Below, in pieces: positions 8,375 to 20,454 of a DNA stretch of 64,000 nt (position 1 is its first letter; every line of letters starts with the position of its first letter). A program made the position numbers and the translations under genes. The notes under the pieces are model-generated. The model ran no database searches and had not been told where the DNA came from. It worked only from the letters and a program-made list of their open reading frames with translations. The DNA comes from Trujillonella endophytica (lineage in GTDB: Bacteria > Actinomycetota > Actinomycetes > Mycobacteriales > Geodermatophilaceae): NCBI RefSeq assembly GCF_900110555.1, contig NZ_FOEE01000012.1:62001-126000 (forward strand), written 5' to 3'.

Positions 8375-11300
8375 TGACGGCCGTTCACAGCGAAGGCGCG
8401 TTTGAGGCAGCGATAGAGGCCCACCTCGTGGCCAACGGCTGGGTCTCCGGCGTGCCCGGCAACTACCGTCGCGATCTCGGCCTGGACCCATCGGTCTTGT
8501 TCGACTTCGTCCGGGCATCGCAGCCGAAGGCGTGGGCCTCCCTCGTGCGGATTCACGGGTCTGATGCGCTCGCCGAGGCGAAGTTTCAGAAGCGACTGGC
8601 GGCGGAGATCGACTCGCGGGGCACGCTGGACGTGCTGCGCCGTGGGGTGGAAGACACGGGCGTCAAGGTGCGTCTGGCGTTCTTCAAGCCGGGGCACGCG
8701 CTTACTCCGAACCTGATGGCGCTGTACGACGCGAACCTCCTCGTGGTGACGCGGCAGGCCCACGCCATGGAGTCGAACCCACAGGACAGCCTGGACCTGC
8801 TGCTATCGATCAACGGTCTGCCGGTCGCGACGGCCGAGTTGAAGAACCACATCACCGGCCAAACGGTCGAGCACGCCAAGAAGCAGTACCGGACTGACCG
8901 CAACCCGCACGACCTGGTCTTCGCGAAGCGGACCGTCGTGCACTTCGCCGTCGACCCGGACCTGGTCTTCCTGACAACCCGACTGGAGGGCGAGGACTCC
9001 TTTTTCCTGCCGTTCAACCAGGGCTCCGGTGGTCCCGGCAAGCCGGGCGGCAAGGGCAACCCCGCGACGAGCACCGGCTACCGCACCAAGTACCTGTGGG
9101 ACGAGGTCTGGCAGCGCGACAACTGGCTCGACCTGTTCGCCCGGTTCATCCACGAGGAGAAGCCGGTCGCCAAGAAGGGCAGCAAGGCCGCGCAGCGCGG
9201 AAAGATCATCTTCCCGCGCTACCACCAGTGGGACGCGGTGTTGAGCCTCGTCGAGCACGCCTCCACCTACGGGCCGGGACGCAACTACCTACCGCAGCAC
9301 TCCGCCGGATCCGGTAAGAGCAACACCATCGCCTGGCTCGCGCACCGGCTGTCCACGCTGCACACCCCTGCCAACGCCGCCGAACTGACCGACCACGCCC
9401 GCCAGATCGGGCTAGGTCCGAACGAGCGCGTCTTCCACAAGATCGTCGTTGTGACCGACCGTGTTGTCCTCGACCGGCAGTTGCAGGACACGATCTTCCA
9501 GTTCGATCACACGCCCGGCCTCGTCGAGCGGGTCGACAAAAACAGCCAGCAGTTGGCCGACGCGCTGGCCGGGTCACGCGCGCAGATCATCATCACGACG
9601 CTTCAAAAGTTCCCGGTGATCGCGAAGGCCGCGACCGACCTGAACGGGAAGCGGTTCGCGGTCATCGTCGATGAGGCGCACTCGTCCCAGTCGGGGGAGT
9701 CGGCGAAAGACCTAAAGGCCGTGCTCGGGTCCCGCTCGGACGTGGCGGACCGGCTGGCCGACGAGTTGTCCGGCGGCGAGGTCACCGACGCCCTGTGGGA
9801 TGCCGCCGAGGAGTTCGATCGCGCCTTGGAGCAGGCCGGAGACGGTCAGGACGCGCTCGCGGCCAGCGTCGAGTCACTGCGGGAGTCCGCTGCGATGCGA
9901 GGGAAGCACGACAACCTGTCGTTCTTCGCCTTCACCGCGACCCCCAAGTACAAGACGCTGGAACTGTTCGGGGAGCGGATCGAGGACCCGAGCGTCGAAG
10001 GCGGAGTCCGGCTGGAGCCGTTCCACCTCTACTCGATGCGCCAGGCGATCGAAGAGGGCTTCATCCTCGACGTTCTCGCCAACTACGTCACCTACAAGAC
10101 CTACTTCAGGCTGGCCAACGGTCTCGGCACCGACGACCCGGAAGTCGAGAAGGGCAAGGCCAACGCCGCGCTCGCCCGGTTCGTCGCGCTGCACCCCTCG
10201 AACCTGTCGCAGAAGGCCGAGATCATCGTCGAGCACTTCCGCAAGATCACCCGGCACGCCATCAACGGCGAGGCGAAGGCCATGGTCGTGACCCGGTCCC
10301 GGCTGCACGCGGTCCGCTACAAGCAGTCCATCGAGAACTACATCGCCGAGAAGCGCTACACCGACATGCGCGCCCTCGTCGCGTTCTCCGGCAAGGTCGT
10401 CGACCCCGAGGGCAGCGGCATCGAGTACACCGAGTCGAACATGAACAAGGCGCCCGACGGCAAGACGATCCCCGAGACAGAGACCGCCAAGCGGTTCCAG
10501 GGCGACCCCGAGAACGGCTTCCCCGTCGGGGACTACCAGGTCCTCATCGTCGCGGAGAAGTACCAGACCGGCTTCGACGAGCCGCGCCTCCACACGATGT
10601 ACGTGGACAAGAAGTTGGACGGCGTCAAGGCAGTCCAGACCCTGTCCCGGCTCAACAGGATCATGCCCGGCAAGAACGGCACGTTCGTCCTCGACTTCGC
10701 CAACGAAGCCGAGGTGATCGCGGAGGCGTTTAAGGAGTTCTACGAGCAGTCCTGGACCGAGCCGACCGACCCGAACCTGCTGTTCAACCTGCGCACCCGG
10801 ATCCTCGCCGCCGGAGTCATCGACCCGACCGAGATGCGGACCCTCGTCGCCGCGCTGCTTACGACCGACCCCAAGCACCACGAGACGCTGTACGAGCAGA
10901 CCGACAACGCGGTCGTCCGCTACGACGCCATCGAAGACGGCGACGCCCGCGAGGACTTCCGCACCGCCCTCCGCGACTTCGTCCGGCTCTACGCCTTCCT
11001 CGGCCAGGTCGTGCCGTTCAACAGCGCCGAGTTGGAGGAGTTGTACTACTACGGCCGGATCCTGAGCACCCGACTGCCGAAGGACGACACCGACGAAGGC
11101 GGCGACATCGACCTCGGCAGCGCCGCCATCCTCACCCACATCCGCACCGAACTGGAAGCCGAGCAGAACGTCAGCCTTGCTGAAGGCGATGGCGTGCCCG
11201 TGCAGGGCATGCACGGCGGCGGCAGGGGAGCCCAACACCTGCCTGAGAAGGTCCGGTTCTCCTCCCTGATCGACGTGCTCAACGACAAGTTCGGGCTCAA

Positions 11301-11574
11301 CCTAGGACCCATCGATCAGATTTGGGTCGACCAGCAGATCGAGGTCTCCATCGCCGACCACGACTTGCGTGAGGTTGCCGCCGCCAACACGGAAGAGAAC
11401 TTCGCCTTTGAGTTCGACCGGCGCTTCGCCGACCTCTTGGAAGAGCGGCACAGCCTCAACGACGACTTGTTCCGCATGTTCTTCGACAAGCCGGAGTTCC
11501 AGGAAGCCCTCACCACCTGGGCGCGCCGCGAGGTCTACCGGCGCATTCAGGACGACCTGGGTGGCGCCGCATGA
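8374..11574 (+). CDS. hsdR: Type I restriction enzyme HsdR, translocase and nuclease subunit
   Basis: A 1066-residue restriction subunit. The N-terminal PD-(D/E)XK nuclease domain shows the ATAELKN motif near residue 153. A superfamily 2 motor follows with Walker A (SAGSGKS, about 310) and the DEAH box (VDEAHSS, about 432); later helicase motifs include FTATPK and KYQTGFDEP. The C-terminal part should bind HsdM/HsdS. It pulls DNA through the complex and cuts unmodified DNA far from the recognition site. The ATG overlaps the hsdS stop by one base (TGATG), and its own stop overlaps the next gene as ATGA. Full length for the family with no visible break. Confidence 0.95.
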   Translation: MTAVHSEGAFEAAIEAHLVANGWVSGVPGNYRRDLGLDPSVLFDFVRASQPKAWASLVRIHGSDALAEAKFQKRLAAEIDSRGTLDVLRRGVEDTGVKVRLAFFKPGHALTPNLMALYDANLLVVTRQAHAMESNPQDSLDLLLSINGLPVATAELKNHITGQTVEHAKKQYRTDRNPHDLVFAKRTVVHFAVDPDLVFLTTRLEGEDSFFLPFNQGSGGPGKPGGKGNPATSTGYRTKYLWDEVWQRDNWLDLFARFIHEEKPVAKKGSKAAQRGKIIFPRYHQWDAVLSLVEHASTYGPGRNYLPQHSAGSGKSNTIAWLAHRLSTLHTPANAAELTDHARQIGLGPNERVFHKIVVVTDRVVLDRQLQDTIFQFDHTPGLVERVDKNSQQLADALAGSRAQIIITTLQKFPVIAKAATDLNGKRFAVIVDEAHSSQSGESAKDLKAVLGSRSDVADRLADELSGGEVTDALWDAAEEFDRALEQAGDGQDALAASVESLRESAAMRGKHDNLSFFAFTATPKYKTLELFGERIEDPSVEGGVRLEPFHLYSMRQAIEEGFILDVLANYVTYKTYFRLANGLGTDDPEVEKGKANAALARFVALHPSNLSQKAEIIVEHFRKITRHAINGEAKAMVVTRSRLHAVRYKQSIENYIAEKRYTDMRALVAFSGKVVDPEGSGIEYTESNMNKAPDGKTIPETETAKRFQGDPENGFPVGDYQVLIVAEKYQTGFDEPRLHTMYVDKKLDGVKAVQTLSRLNRIMPGKNGTFVLDFANEAEVIAEAFKEFYEQSWTEPTDPNLLFNLRTRILAAGVIDPTEMRTLVAALLTTDPKHHETLYEQTDNAVVRYDAIEDGDAREDFRTALRDFVRLYAFLGQVVPFNSAELEELYYYGRILSTRLPKDDTDEGGDIDLGSAAILTHIRTELEAEQNVSLAEGDGVPVQGMHGGGRGAQHLPEKVRFSSLIDVLNDKFGLNLGPIDQIWVDQQIEVSIADHDLREVAAANTEENFAFEFDRRFADLLEERHSLNDDLFRMFFDKPEFQEALTTWARREVYRRIQDDLGGAA

Positions 11575-12938
11575 ATGGCGAGTTGGTCTTCACCGTTACC
11601 GGGGCGTCCGCGATCGCGGCGACACCGATCGGCCTGGCGGACGCCGGGCTGAAGGAGCGGCAGCACCTTCAGGAGTGGGTGATCGCGCACCCGCAGGTGC
11701 TCGGCCCCTCAGTGAAGATCGTCGCGTTCGAGTTCGGCAGTTGGACCGGCTACACGGGGGAGAAGGAGAAGGACCGCCTCGACGTCCTCGCCCTGGACAG
11801 TGACGGGCACCTGATCGTCGTCGAACTCAAGCGCGACAAGGCCCCAGACACCGTCGAGATGCAGGCGCTGAAGTACGCCGCGCTCGTGTCCCGGTTCACT
11901 CGCGACGACCTCGACAAGGTCCACGCCCGCTACCTGTCCAAGCAGACGGGCACCGACGTCAGCGTGGAGCAGGCAGCCGAAGAACTCGATGCCTGGGCGA
12001 CCATCACCGAGGAGTCCCTGCGCCTGCCGAGCGTCGTTCTAATGGCCTCAGACTTCCCGCCGACCGTCACCGCCACGGTGGTGTTCCTGCACCAGCAACT
12101 TGGCCTTGACATCAGGCTGCTGGCCTTCCAGGCGTATCAGACCGCCAACGACGTCCTCGTCACCGTGTCCCAGCACTATCCGCCGCCCGGCATCGAGGAG
12201 TTCGTGCTCTCCCCGGAGGTCAACGAACAGCAGAAGGCCAAGAGCACCAAGCAGAACAAGCAACGCGAGATTTCCACCGTCGCGCGGCTCATCGCCGCCG
12301 ACGTGCTCAGCCCCGACGAACGCCTCACATTCCGCGCCCCGTCGACCGACCTTCAGGAACAGATGGCGGACTGGCTCGACGCAGAACCCGGCCGCCGCCA
12401 CGCCACCTGGCAGGACGACGCCGCCGCACCCCTCGTCTGGGAAGCAGACGGCAAGTCGTACTCGCCGACCGGGCTGGCCCGGCTCATCTTGGAGGAGGCC
12501 GCAGGCAAGACATCCCAGGTGCAAGGTCCGCTGTACTGGGTGAACGAGTCCGTTCAGAGCCTCGTGGACCTCGCCGCGTCCTTGCCTCCGGCCGCAGACG
12601 TGCCTATTGAGGTGCACACCAGCAAACTGAGCGTGGCTCTCAAGCCGATCTGGGAGTCTTTCGACACCGACCTGATGCATTCCGCGTCGGACATCTCACG
12701 CCAATCCCGAGTGAAGTCGATCAAGTATTACCGCAAGAAGAAACTCTGCGACCTTCTCGTCCATGGCGACCATCTCAGCGTCTATATCCGGGGGCTCAGC
12801 GCGGCGCAGCACCCCATCGGACATGGCGTCGTCGTCGGCGGTACACCTCGCTACATCCACGCGCAGATCAAGACGCACGCGGACATCGCGCCGGTTCTCA
12901 ACCTGCTGAAACTGGTATACGACAAGCAGGAGGCGTAG
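11571..12938 (+). CDS. NucS-like PD-(D/E)XK nuclease coupled to hsdR
   Basis: A 455-residue protein whose ATG lies inside the hsdR stop (ATGA). Residues 28-100 carry a nuclease core: Asp71, Glu85-x-Lys87 and Gln98. The spacing D-x13-E-x-K-x10-Q is that of the NucS/DUF91 type. A middle helical region follows (a KAKSTKQNKQRE linker near 225-235). A C-terminal domain (about 340-455, YYRKKKLCDLLVHGDHLSVYIRG) resembles DUF5655-like modules. It is not a standard type I restriction subunit. Its coupling suggests a defence or repair role beside restriction, such as acting on cleaved DNA. Nuclease fold is a good call; the substrate is unknown. Confidence 0.75.
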   Translation: MNGELVFTVTGASAIAATPIGLADAGLKERQHLQEWVIAHPQVLGPSVKIVAFEFGSWTGYTGEKEKDRLDVLALDSDGHLIVVELKRDKAPDTVEMQALKYAALVSRFTRDDLDKVHARYLSKQTGTDVSVEQAAEELDAWATITEESLRLPSVVLMASDFPPTVTATVVFLHQQLGLDIRLLAFQAYQTANDVLVTVSQHYPPPGIEEFVLSPEVNEQQKAKSTKQNKQREISTVARLIAADVLSPDERLTFRAPSTDLQEQMADWLDAEPGRRHATWQDDAAAPLVWEADGKSYSPTGLARLILEEAAGKTSQVQGPLYWVNESVQSLVDLAASLPPAADVPIEVHTSKLSVALKPIWESFDTDLMHSASDISRQSRVKSIKYYRKKKLCDLLVHGDHLSVYIRGLSAAQHPIGHGVVVGGTPRYIHAQIKTHADIAPVLNLLKLVYDKQEA

Positions 12939-12981
12939 CAGGGGCAGAGGTCGCCGACCCTGTTCTGTCAGACCCTCCCCA

Positions 12982-12987
12982 TACCGT
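12982..12987 (+). promoter_or_regulatory. Possible -10 box for the CBASS operon (leaderless)
   Basis: TACCGT fits the actinobacterial TANNNT -10 pattern and ends six bases before the GTG of the CBASS effector gene, which would give a leaderless transcript. No clear -35 is present and no Shine-Dalgarno sequence precedes the GTG. Suggestive only. Confidence 0.3.
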
Positions 12988-12993
12988 CGGAGT

Positions 12994-14160
12994 GTGGCGA
13001 CATCGAAGGCGCGAGACACCTCGGTAAGACGGGGCGACATCAAGGATCCGGTACGCCTCGCCGTCTGGGCGCGGGCCGCCGGGTGCTGCGTCATGTGCTC
13101 CGCCAGCCTGCTCGGCAGTCGCGGATACCTGCACAGCGTCCTGGTCGGCGAACTGGCGCACAACGTCGGCGCCACCGCCACCCCCGGCTCACCGCGTGGC
13201 CTCACGGAAGACATCCCTGACCGGGAGGCGGAAGACAACCTCCTCCTGCTCTGCCATGGCTGTCACCGCCTGATCGATGACGAAGACCACGTCCCGTACT
13301 TCACGCCCGAGCGGCTCCGCTCGCTGAAGAAGACGCATGAGGACCGCGTCCGGATGGCAGCCACGAACGGCGGAATGCGCCGTACCGCAGCGCTGCGCGT
13401 CGGAGGCCGTGTGCGCGGTGCGACTGCCCTCGCCTCGCAGAGGCAGACGGCTGACGCGCTCCTGGTCGACGGATACCTCGGCCTCGTAGACAGTCGCTGG
13501 CGAGGCGACTTCCTGTGCGAGGTTCGCGGCGACCCGAGCCGTTCGACCTACTGGAAGGCGGCTCAGGAAGAGATCGACGACACCGTCCGGCTCATCGAGC
13601 AGTCAGTTGCCACCGGCGAGGTCGAGCACCTCTCTATCTTCGCGATCGCTCCGATCCCGCTGCTCGTGCACCTGGGCTCCCGGCTCGACGACAAGACCGA
13701 CACCCGGCTCTACCAGAAACACCGTGACGGCGATCAAGGGTGGCGCTGGGACGGATCCGCCCCCGTCTACGACTTCACGACCAGCGGCAACATCGGTTCG
13801 ACTCCGGTCAAGGAGGTCGTCCTCGCCGCGTCCCTAACGGCCGAGGTCCAGAAAACCAACCTCCCGGAACGACTCCAGGGGCTGCCCCACTTCGAGATCC
13901 GTCCCGAGGCAGATCGGTTCGGCCCCGGCCTCTTCTCGCACCCGGACACGCTGCGGAACTTCGCCGACCGGTGGCGGAGCCTGCTCGCCGAGGTGGAGGC
14001 CGCCTGCCCCGGCGCAACGAGGTGGCATCTGGTCGCCGCTGCGCCGCTGACTTCGGCTATCGAGATGGGCCGGGCCTTCATGCGCGGAGCGCAGCCGCCG
14101 ATCGATGTCTACGAGCGGCAGAACGAGACCTACACGGCCGTCGTGCAGGTCAACGAATGA
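12994..14160 (+). CDS. cap5: CBASS effector Cap5: HNH endonuclease-SAVED fusion
   Basis: A 388-residue two-domain effector. The N-terminal HNH domain has a zinc cluster (C-x2-C at 32/35 and C-x2-C at 87/90), with His56 (ELAHN), Asn82 and His91 as HNH residues. The rest (about 160-388) is a SAVED domain, a cyclic-oligonucleotide sensor, ending in the DVYERQ...YTAVVQV pattern of this fold. In CBASS, the second messenger made on phage infection binds SAVED, oligomerises the protein and unleashes DNA degradation. It lies 88 bp before the CD-NTase gene, on the same strand. The GTG at 12994 is used; an overlapping GTG at 12992 is out of frame. Confidence 0.92.
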   Translation: MATSKARDTSVRRGDIKDPVRLAVWARAAGCCVMCSASLLGSRGYLHSVLVGELAHNVGATATPGSPRGLTEDIPDREAEDNLLLLCHGCHRLIDDEDHVPYFTPERLRSLKKTHEDRVRMAATNGGMRRTAALRVGGRVRGATALASQRQTADALLVDGYLGLVDSRWRGDFLCEVRGDPSRSTYWKAAQEEIDDTVRLIEQSVATGEVEHLSIFAIAPIPLLVHLGSRLDDKTDTRLYQKHRDGDQGWRWDGSAPVYDFTTSGNIGSTPVKEVVLAASLTAEVQKTNLPERLQGLPHFEIRPEADRFGPGLFSHPDTLRNFADRWRSLLAEVEAACPGATRWHLVAAAPLTSAIEMGRAFMRGAQPPIDVYERQNETYTAVVQVNE

Positions 14161-14248
14161 GCGCAAGGCACGGGCCGAGCCTAAACGTCCATCACCGGAC
14201 GGGGACACCGGTCATCGCTACGCCAACCACTACAACGGGGGGAATCCG

Positions 14249-15277
14249 ATGAAGCACACCGACTACTTCGACAACTTCCTGAAGAACACCGTCAACCTCA
14301 GCCAGTTCAACCTCGACAAACTGGCTGACCGAGTGGACGCCATCTACGACGCCCTCAAGGCGGATCCAGACCTCGGACCCCGGATCATCAAGAAGATCCC
14401 ACAGGGATCCTGGGCGCAGGAGACCATCATCAGCCCCCAGAACGGCAAGCCGTTCGACGCGGACTTCATGCTCCAGATGCGCGAAGAAGACGACTGGTCA
14501 GACGACGTCGCGCAGTACATCAACGCCGTCTACAAGGTCATCGACAACCACTCGACCTACGGCGACATGCCGCACAACCGGAAGTGTCGCTGCGTCTACG
14601 TCGAGTACGCCAACAACAAGATGCACGTCGACATCGTCCCGTACCTGACTCTGGCCGACGGCCGCCAGGTCATCATCAACCGCGACGACAACGAGTTCGA
14701 GACGACGAACCCGACCGGCTTCACGCAGTGGATGAAAGACAAGGACAAGATCGCCGACCGTAACCTGCGCAAGGTGATCCGGCTCCTGAAGTTCCTGCGA
14801 GACCACAAGAACTCCTTCACAGGGACCAGGTCGATCCTCATCACCACGCTCCTGGGTGAGCAGGTCGCGGACTGGAAGAAGATCGCCGACCCCGGCTACT
14901 ACAGCGACCTACCCACCGCCCTGCTCCACATGGTCAGCGACCTCGACGCCTGGCTCCAAGAGCGCCCGACCAAGCCCTCCATCGCCGACCCCTCCAACCC
15001 GCTCGTCACCTTCGACCACCGGTGGTCCCAGGAGACCTACTCCTACTTCCGCGACCGCATCAACGTGCACGCCGCTGAGATCCAGGACGCCTGCGACGAG
15101 ACCGACGAAGAGACCAGCATCAAGAAGTGGCAGGACCTCTTCGGCGACGGGTTCCAGCCCCCAGCGACCTCAGCGGAAAGCACCAAGTTCGGTGACGCAG
15201 GGGCCGCCGGTGGAGCCAGCGGCACCACGGAACCGCCCGGCACGTCCTCATCCGGGCGCTCCGGCCGAGCCGGATAG
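14249..15277 (+). CDS. CBASS cyclic oligonucleotide synthase (CD-NTase)
   Basis: A 342-residue nucleotidyltransferase of the cGAS/DncV-like family. The signature is G53-S54 (QGSWAQ), Asp70 and Asp72 (FDADF) and Asp128 (KMHVDIV), the three metal-binding acids. It makes the messenger read by the SAVED effector encoded just upstream. The ATG at 14249 has a purine-rich RBS (GGGGGGA); a longer in-frame start overlaps the effector gene without support. The C-terminal 35 residues are a flexible Gly/Ser/Pro-rich tail ending in Gly. That is the form needed if Cap2 conjugates the CD-NTase through its C-terminus, as known for type II CBASS. I do not assign clade or product nucleotide. Confidence 0.92.
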   Translation: MKHTDYFDNFLKNTVNLSQFNLDKLADRVDAIYDALKADPDLGPRIIKKIPQGSWAQETIISPQNGKPFDADFMLQMREEDDWSDDVAQYINAVYKVIDNHSTYGDMPHNRKCRCVYVEYANNKMHVDIVPYLTLADGRQVIINRDDNEFETTNPTGFTQWMKDKDKIADRNLRKVIRLLKFLRDHKNSFTGTRSILITTLLGEQVADWKKIADPGYYSDLPTALLHMVSDLDAWLQERPTKPSIADPSNPLVTFDHRWSQETYSYFRDRINVHAAEIQDACDETDEETSIKKWQDLFGDGFQPPATSAESTKFGDAGAAGGASGTTEPPGTSSSGRSGRAG

Positions 15278-15304
15278 TCGAGGAGCCGAACGAGCAGGGG
15301 ACCA

Positions 15305-17050
15305 GTGGGCCAGAAGAAGCGTGCGCAGTTCACGGACTGGCAGAAGTCTGCCGTCCGTGAACTGCGCCGCGTCGCCGCAGCCTTTCCCGACGACTTCCGG
15401 CTCATCGGCGACCCCAAGCCCAACGGCCTCGGGCTCGTCGTAACGCGCGTCCGCCTGCGAACCGGCGACCTGCCCCGCGCCCCACTCGGCCTCCCGCTGC
15501 GGCAACACGAGGAGTTCCTCCTCGGAATCGGCCCGAACCGCCTCTCCCCACCCCTGATCGAGGTGGACCACGGCCGATTTCTAGGGCACGCCCATGTCCT
15601 CCTCGGTCGGCGGCTATGCACCTACCTCGACCCGTCGCGCGAGTGGAACCCACAGAAGGGATTCGCCAGCGCAATCGACAGGCTTCACAAGTGGCTGCGC
15701 GAGGCGGCAGCAGGCGAGTTCAACTCCGACTCAGCCCTGTTCCACGCGGTCGGAGGGGTGCTCCACCGCACCCCAGGGACGCCAACCATCGTCGTCCGAA
15801 GCGCGGGCAGCCCCCTAAAGGCGCGGCGGGCCTACCTCACCCTTCGCTCGTCGCACCGGCACGACCTCCACTACGAACGCAGCAGCCCGGATCAACAGCA
15901 GTCCATCGTCTTCGACGTAGGCGAGCCCCTACCCCTCGGCGCGGGCTCCCTGCTGCAAGAACTCCTCCTCGTCCTAGACACGGCCCCAACACGCGACACC
16001 TTCTTCGTGCCGCGCGCCGACCCCCAGTCACCCGCCTTCCTCATCGCACTCGCGGCTGCCGCCACCCGGAATCCAGAGGGCACACCGCAGACCTTCGTTC
16101 TCACGATCCCGCACCCCACCGGCGGACCGCCGCATCTCCTTGCTGGCCGGATTCCGGGCTCCGCCGCTGACGAACTTCGCCGCCTCGTCCGAGAGCGGCG
16201 CCACCCAACAATCGACATCAGCGCTGACATGCTCGACGAGAAAACCCCTGTGGAGTGGTGCACCGTGTCCGACGAGCGCGACAGCGTCACTACCCGACGC
16301 GACACCAACCGCCCAACCGGCGCTTTCCTCGGCAAGACCGTCCACATCTGGGGCTGCGGCGGGCTGGGATCCTGGATCGCCGAGTTCATCGCCCGCGCAG
16401 GCGCCAAGCGCCTCATCCTGTGCGACCCAGGAAGCATCAGCGGAGGACTACTGGTCCGGCAGAACTTCACCGAAGACAACGTCGGAGCCTCGAAAGCAGA
16501 AGCCCTCCGACAGCGCCTCCTAGCGATCCGCGACGACATCGAGGTCGAAGCACACGTCGGCCCGATCCCCGATGACCTCGCCACGCTTCTGCTCACCGCT
16601 GACCTGGTCATCGACGCGACGATCTCCCGCGCCATCGGACAAGGGCTCGACGAACTGGCACCTGCTGAGGACCGACCGATGTTCGCGCAGGTCGCCACAG
16701 ACGCCGGGACCAGCACCCTCGGTCTACTTACTGTCAGCGATCGGACCAACCCGAAGGGGCCGAACGCCATCGACCAGCAGATCGGCGACGCCGTCAGGGC
16801 AGCCGGGGACCTGGAGCCGTTCCACACCTTCTGGAAGGACGTCTCACCGCGAGACGAACTCATCCCAACCCGAGGCTGCTCGATCCCGACCTTTCACGGA
16901 TCAGCCGCCGACCTCGCCGCCGTCGCAGCCACCCTGACCTCCATGCTCGGGAACCACCTGGCGAGCACCGAGCCAGTGTCGGGCAGTCACCTCATCGCAT
17001 TGCCGCACTCACCCGCAGGCCCCTTCCGCCGGTTCATCCCGGCGGCGTAG
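15305..17050 (+). CDS. cap2: CBASS Cap2, ubiquitin-like E2-E1 fusion ligase
   Basis: A 581-residue fusion. The N-terminal part is an E2-like domain with likely catalytic Cys105 (RRLCTY, followed by DPSREW). The C-terminal part is an E1-like adenylation domain with the nucleotide loop GCGGLGS at 350-356, an acidic strand after it (LILCDPG), and likely active-site Cys525 (RGCSIPTFHGSAADL). In type II CBASS, Cap2 activates the CD-NTase C-terminus and attaches it to a target, priming messenger synthesis. It starts 27 bp after the CD-NTase stop with GTG. The usual partner Cap3, a JAB/JAMM deconjugating protease, is not found downstream or anywhere else in the window. Confidence 0.9.
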   Translation: MGQKKRAQFTDWQKSAVRELRRVAAAFPDDFRLIGDPKPNGLGLVVTRVRLRTGDLPRAPLGLPLRQHEEFLLGIGPNRLSPPLIEVDHGRFLGHAHVLLGRRLCTYLDPSREWNPQKGFASAIDRLHKWLREAAAGEFNSDSALFHAVGGVLHRTPGTPTIVVRSAGSPLKARRAYLTLRSSHRHDLHYERSSPDQQQSIVFDVGEPLPLGAGSLLQELLLVLDTAPTRDTFFVPRADPQSPAFLIALAAAATRNPEGTPQTFVLTIPHPTGGPPHLLAGRIPGSAADELRRLVRERRHPTIDISADMLDEKTPVEWCTVSDERDSVTTRRDTNRPTGAFLGKTVHIWGCGGLGSWIAEFIARAGAKRLILCDPGSISGGLLVRQNFTEDNVGASKAEALRQRLLAIRDDIEVEAHVGPIPDDLATLLLTADLVIDATISRAIGQGLDELAPAEDRPMFAQVATDAGTSTLGLLTVSDRTNPKGPNAIDQQIGDAVRAAGDLEPFHTFWKDVSPRDELIPTRGCSIPTFHGSAADLAAVAATLTSMLGNHLASTEPVSGSHLIALPHSPAGPFRRFIPAA

Positions 17051-17131
17051 TCAGCCGTGGGGTCGTCGTCGCACAGTGGTGAGATTCGGAGTGACACTCG
17101 AATGAGATTCGACAGCTGACGTAGTCCCCGC

Positions 17132-17171
17132 CCACCGGCCCGGCACCGCATCCGCGGTGCCGGGCCGGTGG
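17132..17171 (+). terminator. Hairpin downstream of the CBASS operon
   Basis: A perfect 16-bp inverted repeat (stems 17132-17147 and 17156-17171, 8-base loop), all G/C-rich, lies 81 bp after the cap2 stop. Actinobacterial terminators often lack a U-tract, as here. A weaker bulged hairpin (ATTCGGAGTG-A-CACTCGAAT) precedes it at about 17091-17110. Confidence 0.55.
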
Positions 17172-17194
17172 CGTCTCCGGACCGCTCCGGCACA

Positions 17195-17370
17195 GGGTGG
17201 CTCCCGGCCACAGAGTGGGACTCCGGAACCGGTGGCTCCCCGGCCACAGAGTGGGTCCCCGGGACCGGTGGGTCCCCGGCGACCGGTGGGTCCTCGGGAC
17301 CGGTAGGACTCCGGAACCGGTGGGTCCCCGGCATCGATGGGTCCCCGGGACCGGTGGGTCCCCGGCGACC
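17195..17370. repeat. Degenerate 17-18 bp tandem repeat (minisatellite)
   Basis: About seven or eight head-to-tail copies of a unit near GGTGGGTCCCCGGGACC. The best copies run from 17250 to 17370 and diverged ones precede them from about 17195. There is no spacer structure and no protein frame that I trust across it. It fills most of the 416-base gap between the defence island and the next gene. Function unknown; slippage during replication would explain it. Confidence 0.75.
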
Positions 17371-17466
17371 GGACTGTGCCGGTGGTTTCCCGGCGTTGCG
17401 GGTCCTGCAGCGCCCGCAATGTGGGAAGAACACCCGCAGGGTCGGCGTTGGCTGTGGTGCAGCAGC

Positions 17467-20444
<2,978 letters not shown>

Positions 20445-20454
20445 AGGGGTCGAG

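Noticed and set aside
5373-17050. Restriction and CBASS genes as cargo of the Tn7-like element
   Set aside because: In Tn7-like elements tnsA lies next to one end and the genes point inward. Here that end would be near 4.3-4.5 kb, putting the cargo to the left of the window. Not proven either way.
17195-17370. Repeats suggestive of a CRISPR array
   Set aside because: Units are directly adjacent with no unique spacers, and no cas genes are present.
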